In this document: one piece after another, positions 21,419 through 31,608 of the stretch
Position numbering within the stretch: the stretch's first letter is position 1
Layout: the number at the start of each line of letters is the position of its first letter
DNA from: Blattamonas nauphoetae
Taxonomy: Eukaryota; Preaxostyla; Oxymonadida
DNA: 64,000 nucleotides
Assembly: GCA_033064195.1 (NCBI GenBank)
Contig: JARBJD010000005.1
Span: 620,001-684,000 of the forward strand
Direction: 5' to 3'
Notes under the pieces: generated by a model
Told to the model about the DNA's origin: nothing
Databases searched by the model: none
Seen by the model: the letters and a program-made list of their open reading frames with translations, nothing else
Translations under genes and position numbers: made by a program

Positions 21419-23821
21419 TTATCCATCATTCGGCAGAGCCGCATTTTTGATGGCCAACAAAATCAATGACCGCATCAGATCAACATCCGACACATCTGGA
21501 AGGTCGAGTGTGTTGAAGCAAGGATGTCCTTGGGGCATGAAAAGTCCTTTCGACTGCAGGAGACCAAGGGTGAAGGTTGGTCTGCTATTCTGAGACAGAA
21601 TGGAAAGTGAAGTGGTTCCACATGCCAAGCGGAGGATTTCTCTCCTGACTCGATCGGATGATGTCTCCACAACCTCCCAGAAGGCATAAACAACATCAGT
21701 CTTTGTCCTGAGATGTGTAGTGTGGTTCGTCATTTGTTTCCATTTGGCAACATCGATCGTATCTTCCCCGCAGACTGTGAATTCCAGTTCCTTCGGAGAG
21801 ATCATCCGAAGTACATCTGGAGGAACAAGCGACGTCAGTCCAGCTCGCATCGCCATCAACGAAGGCGAATACCATTGGAACACAGCACCAGCCGCCAATT
21901 CATGAAACAGAGCCAAGTCGGAATGACAGAGGATTTTCGTTTCTCCTTCGGGGATCAACTCGGTGCTGGTTCCGTCGGGAAGAGTGATCGTCCAGTGAAG
22001 CTCCAATTCGGCCAGTTCGTCGTCGGAGAAGGAGAGGAGTTCAGACAGACCAGAAGCCAGATTGGGATTCGCCAAAGAAAGATCAGAAGCAACAACGGCA
22101 TCGCCTCGGAGTTGCTTCCAGATGAACTCGTTGAAGCGAAACGGAACTTGAATCCCTTCCAGCAGCATCTTTCCCACCACAACTCCAACAAACCGATACT
22201 TCTCCAGGAACTCCAGCGATCGCGTCTGGCTCTCGTTCGCAATCATCATCCTTCCATCGCTGTGTCCGTCCACAACAAACAGATGCTGGTCGTCGGGATC
22301 CATCAGACGTTCCACCAGCTTCGTGAAGTACCATCTCTTTACTCCATTTATATCAATCGCGCTTGTTCCTTCGATCATGACATAAAAGGGTTCTCGAAGT
22401 TGATCAGCTGTCAGAGCGGCAAAGGCCTGCATTGTTCTTTCGATCGAGACATCATGAGGGACCATAATTCTCATTGTGCCTCTGAGCGATTCTGGTTGGA
22501 TTTGACGGAGTTCCTTGATGAACTCGTCTTTACCGACTTGCGGTGTGGCTGATATCGTTGCCTGCAGACGGAGCAGATTCTCTGTCTTTTCGGCAAGGTT
22601 CTTCTCGGCAGTCCATTTGTCAGATTCCATCGTTTTCAAATCTGATTCCAGTTTGGTCTGATCTTCATCCTTCAGCTTCCACACACCATCAATCGTGTTC
22701 ACAAGGCATCGCAACGCTTTCGACTGGCGCAGCTGACGACAAGTCACTCGAGATTCCGCACACTGAGAAAGAGAGAACATAAACACGAACACAAAGAGGA
22801 GAGAAGAAAGCGAAGATGAGAAAAGGACGAGGGCAGACTGGGTCCAGAAAGCGCATCAGAAGTGTTCGCTCTTCATCTCCACACGTGTTCTTGATCGACG
22901 TCGCTTTGAACGACGAAATCGCTCGGATCAACTGCGACGGGTTCTTGCTCGTGAACGGCGGCTCCCCAAACAGCAGCCAGAACAGAATCACCCCCAACGA
23001 CCACACATCCGCCTCGCACGTCGCCTTCCCCGTTTCCGAGTCCATCCGCTCCGGCGACACGTACAGCTGCGACATCGCCGAACTCGTCGCCGTCACATCG
23101 TCCGACTCCGCTGCCCCAAAATCACCTGCCACGAAGCGTCAGAAGAGAATAAGAACAGAGAAAAAGGGGAGAGAGAGGGCACGATGATAGGCTCAAAAAT
23201 GAGACACACAGAGCTTCACATGGCCATCCGAGTCCATCAGGATGTTCTCCATTTTGATGTCCCCATGCGCCGTCCGACCACTTTCGTGTTCGTGCATCAT
23301 TTCCAGAACACACACAAGATCATCCATCACTCGATACACTTCCTGCAACAATCAATACAACAGCAAGATAAATACAAAAATGAGAGAAAAAATCCAATTG
23401 CTGGAAGAAAACATGAAGAAAATGCGATTGGCGAACAAACTTCACGAGGCATCAGAATGTTCCTTTCCGAGTAGTCCCGAACAACATCCGCAAGAGACTT
23501 TCCTCCTAGCTCCATCACCATCACTCGGTTTCTCTTCAGCGTCACTGCTTCCTTCAGTTTCGTGATTCGAGGATGCGAGAATGTTTTCAGCCTTCCAACC
23601 TCTCGATCAAAGCGGTCTTTGTGTTTCTGCGTCAAGCACTGCACTATCTTCCCCGCATAGTGTGTGCCTGTTGACTTTTCAATCATTTCCACAACAGTCC
23701 CAAAGCCACCAGAGTTGATGATTCGAACGAACGAATCTGAGCAGGGCAAAGAGATTCAAATGGACAATCAAATCGAGAAATGGAACATACACCCATCGGG
23801 AACTTCGATAGAATCGGCCAT
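21419..23821 (-). CDS. Protein kinase-HECT E3 ligase fusion, copy A (no SPRY)
   Basis: Five exons (23821-23791, 23736-23441, 23342-23210, 23125-22839, 22762-21419) with GT-AG introns of 54, 98, 84 and 76 nt give 696 residues. Kinase domain about 11-249: Gly-rich loop NSGGFGTVV, Lys40 in HYAGK, Glu56 in the C-helix, catalytic HGD 135-137 with Asn142, DFG 155-157, and SPE in place of APE. Residues 250-340 hold a conserved linker (CAESRVTCRQLRQSKALRCL) and a coiled coil. HECT domain about 345-696: N-lobe FVGVVVGKMLLEGI, C-lobe with the catalytic Cys at about 664 in GHPCFNTLDLPD. Predicted to phosphorylate Ser/Thr and to transfer ubiquitin through a thioester. This copy lacks the SPRY-like insert of copies B and C. 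Splicing of the 76-nt intron is what joins kinase to HECT. Two separate genes is the alternative. Confidence 0.8.
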
Positions 23822-24023
23822 ATGAATATGTCAATCTTCCTTCGTCCTGGATCAACTTGAATACAACCCAAAACAAAAATGAATTCCAAATAAGTTCATT
23901 CGACCTCTCTGAGAATCCTTTCTTTCCTCCTTTTCCGATATTAAATCGTCCAAAGATACATTCTAACAATCAATCAAATGGTTGACACTTTCAAAATCAA
24001 TAGATGTGGATGACGGAACGATG

Positions 24024-24257
24024 ATCCACTCACGTCTGTCTCACCAACTGCTCTTGACAGCCTGTTCATTCATCGTTCAGAAAATCTTTCCAAAAACACA
24101 ATCTGCCTATCCCGAACCAGTTGACCAGGACAACCCTGGATATGTCGTCGAGGTTGATCGTCCTCAAAATGATCGTCCTCACATGCCAACAAGAAGTGTA
24201 CAGAGACATCAAGGACGACGGGAGATCTATCGTCCACGTGGAGCCTTCTTCGAATGA
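24024..24257 (+). pseudogene. 3' relic of beta-helix membrane protein gene
   Basis: About 24024-24060 matches 18079-18115 inside the intact beta-helix gene. The sequence then jumps to a cytoplasmic-tail frame ending at 24257. The tail (PVDQDNPGYVVEVDRPQNDR and onward) stays open and is nearly identical to the tail at 36470-36613. It differs from the tail of the intact gene, so the relic derives from a sister gene. No promoter or ectodomain remains. It lies on plus, just upstream of and divergent to kinase-HECT copy A. Confidence 0.65.
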
Positions 24258-24725
24258 AGAAAGTGCACCCTTCTTCGTCCTTCAACGACGTCTCTTCACT
24301 GTTCTTTTCTTATCTTCACGTTTCCCGTGTGACAAGCTCATCTAAATAGTCTTGCTTTAGGATCAGACATACGTTTGATTGTTGGATCTCATTTATCCAC
24401 ATTTAAGCGTCTGTTTTGCTAAACTGCATCGATTCATCTGTTCACCTCAATTTCACACCAACAGAGAAGAGGTCATGACGAGAGAGAATCCAAAACACAC
24501 AAAACGAGCAGTCACATGCTCCAACGAGAGACACGCAGAGGTTGATTCAAGAGAAGTGTTGGTGCTTGCACTGAACCATCTTGTGATGCAAATAGTTGGG
24601 CTTTCTTTCAGAAAAAGGACTCTCTCACACAACCTTTCTCGTTGTCATTATTCTGTGGCAAACAGGCTCATACAGTGTTAATGATGACCATTCGTGACGT
24701 GAGATTCGATGATGACAATTCATTC
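24258..24725. repeat. Duplicated intergenic block (copy 2)
   Basis: No gene. About 24379-24725 repeats 18676-18964 with modest divergence and one insertion of about 50 bp (near 24570-24620). It marks the left end of the second tandem block. The segment 24258-24340 is the 3' flank of the beta-helix relic and matches 36614-36656 up to the point where the palindromic element has inserted in that copy. Confidence 0.6.
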
Positions 24726-27071
24726 CTAATACCACGACCAGTGAACTCTCGGAGCCGTCTTGGTTACGAGATTCATTTCAATGGCCTTGCTCAACTGCTG
24801 AAGAGACGGGAACGTCTCATGTGGTGTCAACCGGGCTTCGAGTGCATCGTCAAGTCCTGCTTGTCGGAGTCTCTCTGCCCTCTTCTTCCATCGCGTTTTC
24901 TCCTTCGTTCTCATCCTCTCGTCTCCTTCCATCGTATGCAATCTCTCTCCCAAAGTCTTCTTGTTTGTCATCTCCACCAACCACCCCACTTCCCACTCTT
25001 CTCTTCCTGTCTCCACATCCTTCCCTTCTTTGTGAAGTTCCTTCTCCAGTCTCATGACGTGTTTAAGAATCTGACTCAACTGGTTCACGAAGACATCGGA
25101 AGGTGTGGGAAGGTATTCGGCACGTTGGAAGACAAACAGCAGGTATCGCTTTGCCGGAACCACAACTCGATTGAACTGCAGAAGTGGCTCAAACGGACGC
25201 TCTTCTGTTGTCAGATATTGTGGAGTGGTGCCACGAGTCATGTCCGAAATGAGGGAGAGGAGGTGATCGTGGAACGCTCGATTGGCGAGTGGGACTGCGG
25301 TTGGCTGGACACGCGTGACCACTCGCTCGATCATGTTCTCCTTCAGAAAGACAAAGACCACGTGGGAGGACGATGGGCCTCCGTTTGTGTGGCTGAGGAG
25401 AGACATCGGAAGATTCGTGTTGAAGTGTCGGCTGGTGAGCTCGATCAGCGAGAACATGTCTGATCCATTCGAAAATGCTGACTCGACAGCTGGATGGAGA
25501 TCCTTCATCGACGTGTCGAGCGAGCGTGTGATGATCTTCCACGACATTGTCAGCGCTGAGTGGATTATCGCACTCAATCCTGCTTTCTGGTCGGCTGGGA
25601 TGTTGGCATCGTGCGAATGGAGTTCAAGAAATGTTGTGATGGATGTTTTGATGAGAGAGAAGAATCTCTGAGTGATCAAGACCTTCGACGAGAATGAAGG
25701 AGAAACTAGACAGACCTTGTGGAAGAGTGGGATTGGCTTGACAAGACGATCAGAGAGAATTTTCAATCCACTCGACACGATCACCAAAATGTGACGGAGT
25801 GCCGTCACTGTGGCTTCGTTCAGCAGTGGAGATGGAGTGAATGCAATGAGTTTGGTTGTTAGGGGTGCGGTGTTGATTGCGGAGATCAGAAGACGAATGA
25901 ATCTGGAGTCAGCCAGAACCTGAGAAGAGAAAGAGTCGGAAGAAGGGCAGACTGTGTCCATGGATGGTTTCGAATCCTTTCCCAGATAGTCAAGCAAGTT
26001 GATTCCACTCACAAGAAATGCCGAGATGTGTCTGATTTGTTCGATTGTTGATTCTTCGACCAGTTTGTTGGGAGGCGTTTTCGAATCAGCGATGAGTGAG
26101 TGGAGACGGGAGAAATGATCGGAGAGTGTCTCGATGAGCCGTTCGGTGAACATGACAGGATTGTCAGGCGGGCCAGCGAGGGTGAAGAGGAGTGTGTGGC
26201 CAGCCAGAAATGAAGCTGCGATTTCTCGTCGGCGGGCGTGTCTGTCGAGCGACTGGCAGACGAGTGTGAGGACGGTGGTGTCGGGAGAGAACATGATCGC
26301 TGCCAGACTCTCCAAGAAGAGCTGCGACAGGCCGCTGTCCTCAATCTCTTCCAGCGTCGCGCGGAATGAGGCTTCGTGGCGAGAGAGGAAGGCGGAAGAG
26401 GAGCGAGGCGTGGACATCATCAGCCGAAGGCACTTCCCGATCTGGGAGAAGAAAGAGAGGAAAAAACACAGACTGCTGTTCGGACATGCTCGTTTCGGTT
26501 TGGGACGAATCGCACGAGGAGGGAGGATGGGATCGACGATTCACAGATGCGAACATTGTCATCCTCTGATGACATCCCTGCACAACACAAGCACATTTCA
26601 GAACAGAATGAACAAGCACAACAAAACCACACCAATCAGCAGCAACAGTTTTGGGAGAGAGAGCTGAAGAACGATCTCGAAAAGAGGAGCAAACAGAACA
26701 ATTCGAGGGAGGCATCTTTTTGCACAACTGTTCAAAAATCTGAATTGGAGCATGTTTCAACACTGCTTTAAGACCCCAGTCGGTTTCTGAGATGATCACA
26801 AACAATGACATCGAGCTGATTGAAACAATCGACCAAACCAGAAGCGACGACGGAGAGAACGTCCAGAATTGTCATTGTCAGGGCTGATGGATCATCGCAG
26901 GAAATGTCTACGAGAAGGTTCACGAGAGTCTGAATGAGTTCAAATTTATTCAGGAAAGATAGAACAGACTGTTTGCTCGGTCTCTTTGTCATCTTTCATA
27001 GGATGGTCAGGGGAGACAGTTTCGATTATTGGATCCAAGTTGGTATCATTCGAAGGAATCTTGGAATACAT
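24726..27071 (-). CDS. ARM/HEAT-like protein, copy 2 (intact)
   Basis: Five exons (27071-26970, 26929-26775, 26739-26633, 26577-26474, 26441-24726) with GT-AG introns of 40, 35, 55 and 32 nt give 727 residues in one frame. The N-terminal 34 residues are acidic. From residue 35 the protein is a run of amphipathic helices of ARM/HEAT type. The C-terminal region has a long charged helix (about residues 620-700) with RWKKRAERLRQAGLDDALEA, the family signature shared with other genes in the window. No signal peptide, membrane segment or enzyme motif. It follows kinase-HECT copy B on the same strand, 372 bp downstream, and the pairing is repeated in block 1. The repeated pairing could reflect a shared job or simply joint duplication. 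The short introns are supported by paralogue alignment and frame closure. Confidence 0.7.
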
Positions 27072-27443
27072 GGCTGTTCAGACCCGTGATCACGAATGGA
27101 CACAAGTCTCAACAACCTTTGGGTTGGATCGTGTCATTGAAGTTCTTTTCATGATAATCTGCTTTAAACTTTCTAATATGCATGATAGTATTCCATCAAA
27201 TCAATAACATCCACATAAGAAGCTGTATTGGAGGGTTGGAAAGAGTTTGACTGTGAACGATGTCCACGATTCATGGAATGAGAGGAGCATGGAAAAGGAT
27301 ACAATTTTGATCACCAAAATTTAGTTATTATTGTTGATGGGAGGTGGTGAGATGAAACAAAGCAATCTGAGAAGTGAAACAAAAGAGTGTGAGAAGTGAG
27401 AAAAGGAGAACAGTCAGAGCCATCAGATAATTGATCGACTCGA
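27072..27443. other. Intergenic space between array genes (copy 2)
   Basis: This 372-bp gap is homologous to 21074-21418. It should contain the 3' UTR of kinase-HECT copy B and the promoter of the ARM/HEAT-like copy 2. Apart from the duplication I see no structure. Confidence 0.5.
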
Positions 27444-30400
27444 TTAATCATCATTCGGCAGAGCCCTTTTCTTGATGGCCAGCAAGATCAATGTTCGCAT
27501 CATATCAACATCGCTGACATTCGGAATGTCGAGTCTGTTGAAGCACGTCTTTGCTTTGGGCAAGAGATATCCATCTGTCTGCAGAATATGAAGAGTGAAG
27601 CTTTGTCGTCCATGCAGAGGAAGAACGCGAAGTGAAGTTGTTCCACATGCCAAGCGAATGATTTCTCTCCGAACATCGTCGGTCGATGTCTCCACAACAG
27701 TCCAGAAGGCACTCGCAACTTTAGGCCGTAACTGGATCGGCGCGGTGTTCTTCGTCATTTGTTTCCATTTCGCAACATCGATCGTATCTTCCCCGCAGAC
27801 TGTGAATTCCAGTTCCTTCGGAGAGATCATCCGAAGTACATCTGGAGGAACAAGCGACGTCAGTCCAGCTCGCATCGCCATCAACTGCGGAGAAAACCAT
27901 TGGAGCACAGCTCCAGCCGCCAATTCATGAAACAGAGTCAAGTCGGAATGACAGAGGACTCTCTCCTCTCCTTCGGGGATCAGCTCGGTGCTTGTTCCGT
28001 CGGGAAGAGTGATCGTCCAGTGAAGCTCCAATTCGGTCAGTTCGTCGTCAGAGAAGGAGAGGAGTTCAGACAGACCAGTCGCCAGATTGGGATTCGCCAA
28101 AGAAAGATCAGAAGCAACAGCAGCATCGCCTCGGAGTTGCTTCCAGATGAACTCGTTGAAGCGAAACGGAACAGGAATCCCTTCCAGCAGCATCTTTCCC
28201 ACCACAACTCCAACAAACCGATACTTCTCCAAGAACTCCAGCGATCGCGTCTGGCTCTCGTTCGCAATCATCATCCTTCCATCGCTGTGTCCGTCCACAA
28301 CAAACAGATGCTGGTCCTCGGGATCCATCAGACGTTCCACCAGTTTCGTGAAGTACCACGCCCCGACTCCGTGGTTCGCATCAATCGCGCTTGTTCCTTC
28401 GATCATGACGAAGAACGACTCCCGAAGTTGATCAATTGTCAGAGCGGCGAAGACCTGCATGACTGTCTCGATCGAGATGTCACCAGGGAGAGTGACTTTC
28501 CTGTTGCCCATTTGCGAAGCTGATTGGATTCTTCGAAGCGCAGAGTTGAATTCGTTTTGACTGGCAAATAAGAGATTCAACTGATTCATGACGTCAGTTC
28601 TGGCAAGATGAAGGACTTCAATTTGTTCATTCTGGCATCCTGTTGATATTGCGAGGCAGAGAGGAGAAGGGATGTCGGTGAAGATCCCAGGCTGTTCCTC
28701 ATCGTCCACAAACAGTCGAGCTTCTCGAGTCGACATGTTCACTCGAATCGCTGCTGTCTGCCCAACTCGATCGCATTTCTTGTTTGTTCCTACTGGCTTG
28801 AATTCTTTCCCAGCATGCCACATCCTTCCATCCCAAAGAAAGAAGTCACCTCCAATCCCATCGAGATAGCTTCCACAATGAAATTGTGTGGCTTTGTCAG
28901 GAAGTGGATGTTTGAGGAAGCTAAGCACTGAAAAGATGAAAAAACGAAGAACACACTCACATTGACTCCTGTCTGTTCCGATCTTCTAACTTTGAGTTCC
29001 CACTCTCCCTCGTTGATCTGAATAGTAAATGCTGTTCTCCATGGGTATTCTTCCGTAGGGTCGATGATATGTGTGAGCGTGGTTGGAGCGAGCATGTGAG
29101 CTGTTTCGTCGAACGTTTTGAGAGAATCCGTTCCAAAATAAATGCATATATTGGCCAGGCGCTGTCTCAATTCAGAGTAATGTGATTTCAGAGATGCTAT
29201 CTCTTGTTCACATTTCTCTTTCCCCTTTTGAGCCTCTCCAAGCTGTTCTGAAAGTGTTGAGATCTTTTCAGCCAACTCAGCGGATTGAAGACTCTCGGTG
29301 TCATCTTGGAGTTTCCAGACACCATCAATCGTGTTCACAAGGCATCGCAATGCTTTCGACTGGCGCAGCTGACGACAAGTCACGCGAGATTCCGCACACT
29401 CTTCAAGAAATAACACAAACACGAACACAAAGAGGAGAGAGGAAAGCGAAAATGAGAGAAGAACGAGGGCAGACAGGGTCCAGAAGGCGCATCAGAAGTG
29501 TTCGCTCTTCATCTCCACACGTGTTCTTGATCGACGTCGCTTTGAACGACGAAATCGCTCGGATCAACTGCGACGGGTTCTTGCTCGTGAACGGCGGCTC
29601 CCCAAACAGCAGCCAGAACAGAATCACCCCCAACGACCACACATCCGCCTCGCACGTCGCCTTCCCCGTTTCCGAGTCCATCCGCTCCGGCGACACGTAC
29701 AGCTGCGACATCGCCGAACTCGTCGCTGTCACATCTTCCGACTCCGCTGCCCCAAAATCACCTGCCACCATGCGAGAGAAGAATACCAGGAAGGAGAAAC
29801 AGGAGATATAGAGTAGGATGATGAGTGCAAAAATGAGACACACAGAGCTTCACATGGCCATCCGAGTCCATCAGGATGTTCTCCATTTTGATGTCCCCAT
29901 GCGCCGTCCGACCACTTTCGTGTTCGTGCATCATTTCCAGAACACACACAAGATCATCCATCACTCGATACACTTCCTGCAACAATCAATACAACAGCAA
30001 GATAAATACAAAAATGAGAGAAAAAATCCAATTGCTGGAAGAAAACATGAAGAAAATGCGATTGGCGAACAAACTTCACGAGGCATCAGAATGTTCCTTT
30101 CCGAGTAGTCCCGAACAACATCCGCAAGGGACTTTCCGCCCAGTTCCATCACCATCACTCGATCGCTCTCCATCGTCACCGATTCCTTCAGTTTCGTGAT
30201 TCGAGGATGCGAGAATGTTTTCAGCCTTCCAACCTCTCGATCAAAGCGGTCTTTGTGTTTCTGCGTCAAGCACTGCACTATCTTCCCCGCATAGTGTGTG
30301 CCTGTTGACTTTTCAATCATTTCCACAACAGTCCCAAAACCACCAGAGTTGATGATTCGAACGAACGAATCTGAACACCATGCAAATTCAAATTGATGAT

Positions 30401-30453
30401 GAAATCGAGAAATGGAACATACACCCATCGGGAACTTCGATAGAATCGGTCAT
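27444..30453 (-). CDS. Protein kinase-SPRY-HECT E3 ligase fusion, copy B
   Basis: Six exons (30453-30423, 30370-30075, 29976-29844, 29761-29475, 29398-28957, 28927-27444) with introns of 52, 98, 82, 76 and 29 nt give 890 residues. The start MTDSIEVPDG matches the other copies. The kinase domain (about 11-249) has Gly loop, Lys40, Glu56, HGD 135-137, DFG 155-157 and SPE. A conserved linker and coiled coil follow (about 250-330). Residues about 345-505 form a SPRY/B30.2-like beta domain (GSYLDGIGGDFFLWDGRMWH, REARLFVDDEEQPGIF). The HECT domain (about 530-890) has its catalytic Cys at about 858 in AKTCFNRLDIPN. A likely model is substrate docking by SPRY, phosphorylation, then ubiquitylation. 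All catalytic residues I can check are present. The 29-nt intron is shared with copy C. Confidence 0.82.
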
Positions 30454-31207
30454 ATGATTTGATCAATCTTCCTTCGTCCTGGGCCCACTTGAAGACATCC
30501 CACAAGTCAAATCTTATGAACGAAGAGTCATTTGACCTCAATTAGAATCATTTTTTCCTCTTCCGACTTTACGTTTAAGTTCTAAAATAAGTTCATTCGA
30601 ATCCTCTGGAATTCCTTTCTTTCCTTCAATACCGCGTTTACCTGTTTGTTTTAGAATCAAAATATGATGTAACATTGAGAACCATCAAAGATGGAAGGGT
30701 GCCGAAACGGATTGGAAACCTCACTCAAACACCTTCTGCAGGTTTATGTCCTCATTTTCTCCCAGTGAAAATGTTCTGACTATTCGAGTGATTCGTAAGA
30801 CGTGATATATTTCACGACCAGCTTCGCTGTACTCTCCTTGAACAGTCAACAAGAAAAAAGTCGTGGAGACTGTTGGTAGGTGAAGAAGAATGTCAAGTGA
30901 TGTCTGATGTGACAAATATGGGACAAGAAGAGACGACCATTCAATAACAACAGCAACGAGAGACAAGAGAGCAATACTGTTGTCGTGGAATGAAAACAAG
31001 ACGAGAAAGCCAGTCAAATCCAAATGAAGCAGAAACGGTTCATGTTACGTGATGGGGAATGAAGAGTGAAGTGTTGACGAGACTGTGACGCGATAATTAG
31101 GATCTTCGCGTGAGGCGAGTGGAGTGTTCTGAGTCGAACGGAGGCAGACAAGACCATCAGAAAGAAGTGCGAACGTGAACATGCTGCAGATGGGAGTGTC
31201 ACAATGG
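30454..31207. other. Non-coding stretch between copies B and C
   Basis: Immediately upstream of the copy B start, about 30454-30500 is conserved in all three kinase-HECT genes (caatcttccttcgtcctgg) and is a candidate promoter or 5' UTR. 30540-30610 still resembles the upstream flanks of copies A and C. Beyond about 30620 the sequence is unique and carries no supported gene. The open frame at 30721-31023 (minus) is hydrophobic but has no domain. Confidence 0.45.
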
Positions 31208-31545
31208 TCAGGAGAATCGATCCTCGTTTCGGGTGACGTTGGACGATGTGAAGGTCAGTTCAGACAGACTCGAGAGGAACGAAGAGAGAGTCGGCCGAGA
31301 GGATGGCTTGGTTTGGGGACATCGCTGGATCAGCTCGCGTTCCTTCAGCCCAGCAATCAAGCTCATTCGAGGGAGACCTCCAATCTCATTCTGGCGAGCC
31401 GCATTCACAGCATCTATCTCGCCAAACGGAACAGCCTCTCCCACCATCTCCCCAAGAATCAAGCCAAGACTGAACACTGCTGCCTTCTCCCTATCAACTC
31501 CAACTCGGTTTTGAACCACTTCCAGTGCCTTTTTAAACTCTATTT
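31208..31545 (-). pseudogene. Protein kinase C-lobe fragment
   Basis: A minus-strand frame reads KAAVFSLGLILGEMVGEAVP, then FGEIDAVNAARQ, then SRPTLSSFLSSL. This is the F-helix to I-helix part of a kinase C-lobe (the DVxSxGxxLxE and RPT motifs). The N-lobe, catalytic loop and DFG are absent. It is not a copy of the kinase-HECT kinase, whose equivalent reads ADVWSLGVILFWLLFGEPPF. The PFG..DAVNA wording resembles kinases fused to beta-helix membrane proteins in related protists, so it may be the tail of another surface receptor. It stands where block 3 would be expected to carry the ARM/HEAT-like gene. Confidence 0.65.
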
Positions 31546-31608
31546 CTCGAAAACGTCGTCAAGTTAGGTTCAAACAAATGTGAATTAGGAATTGTTGTGA
31601 GGTGGCTA

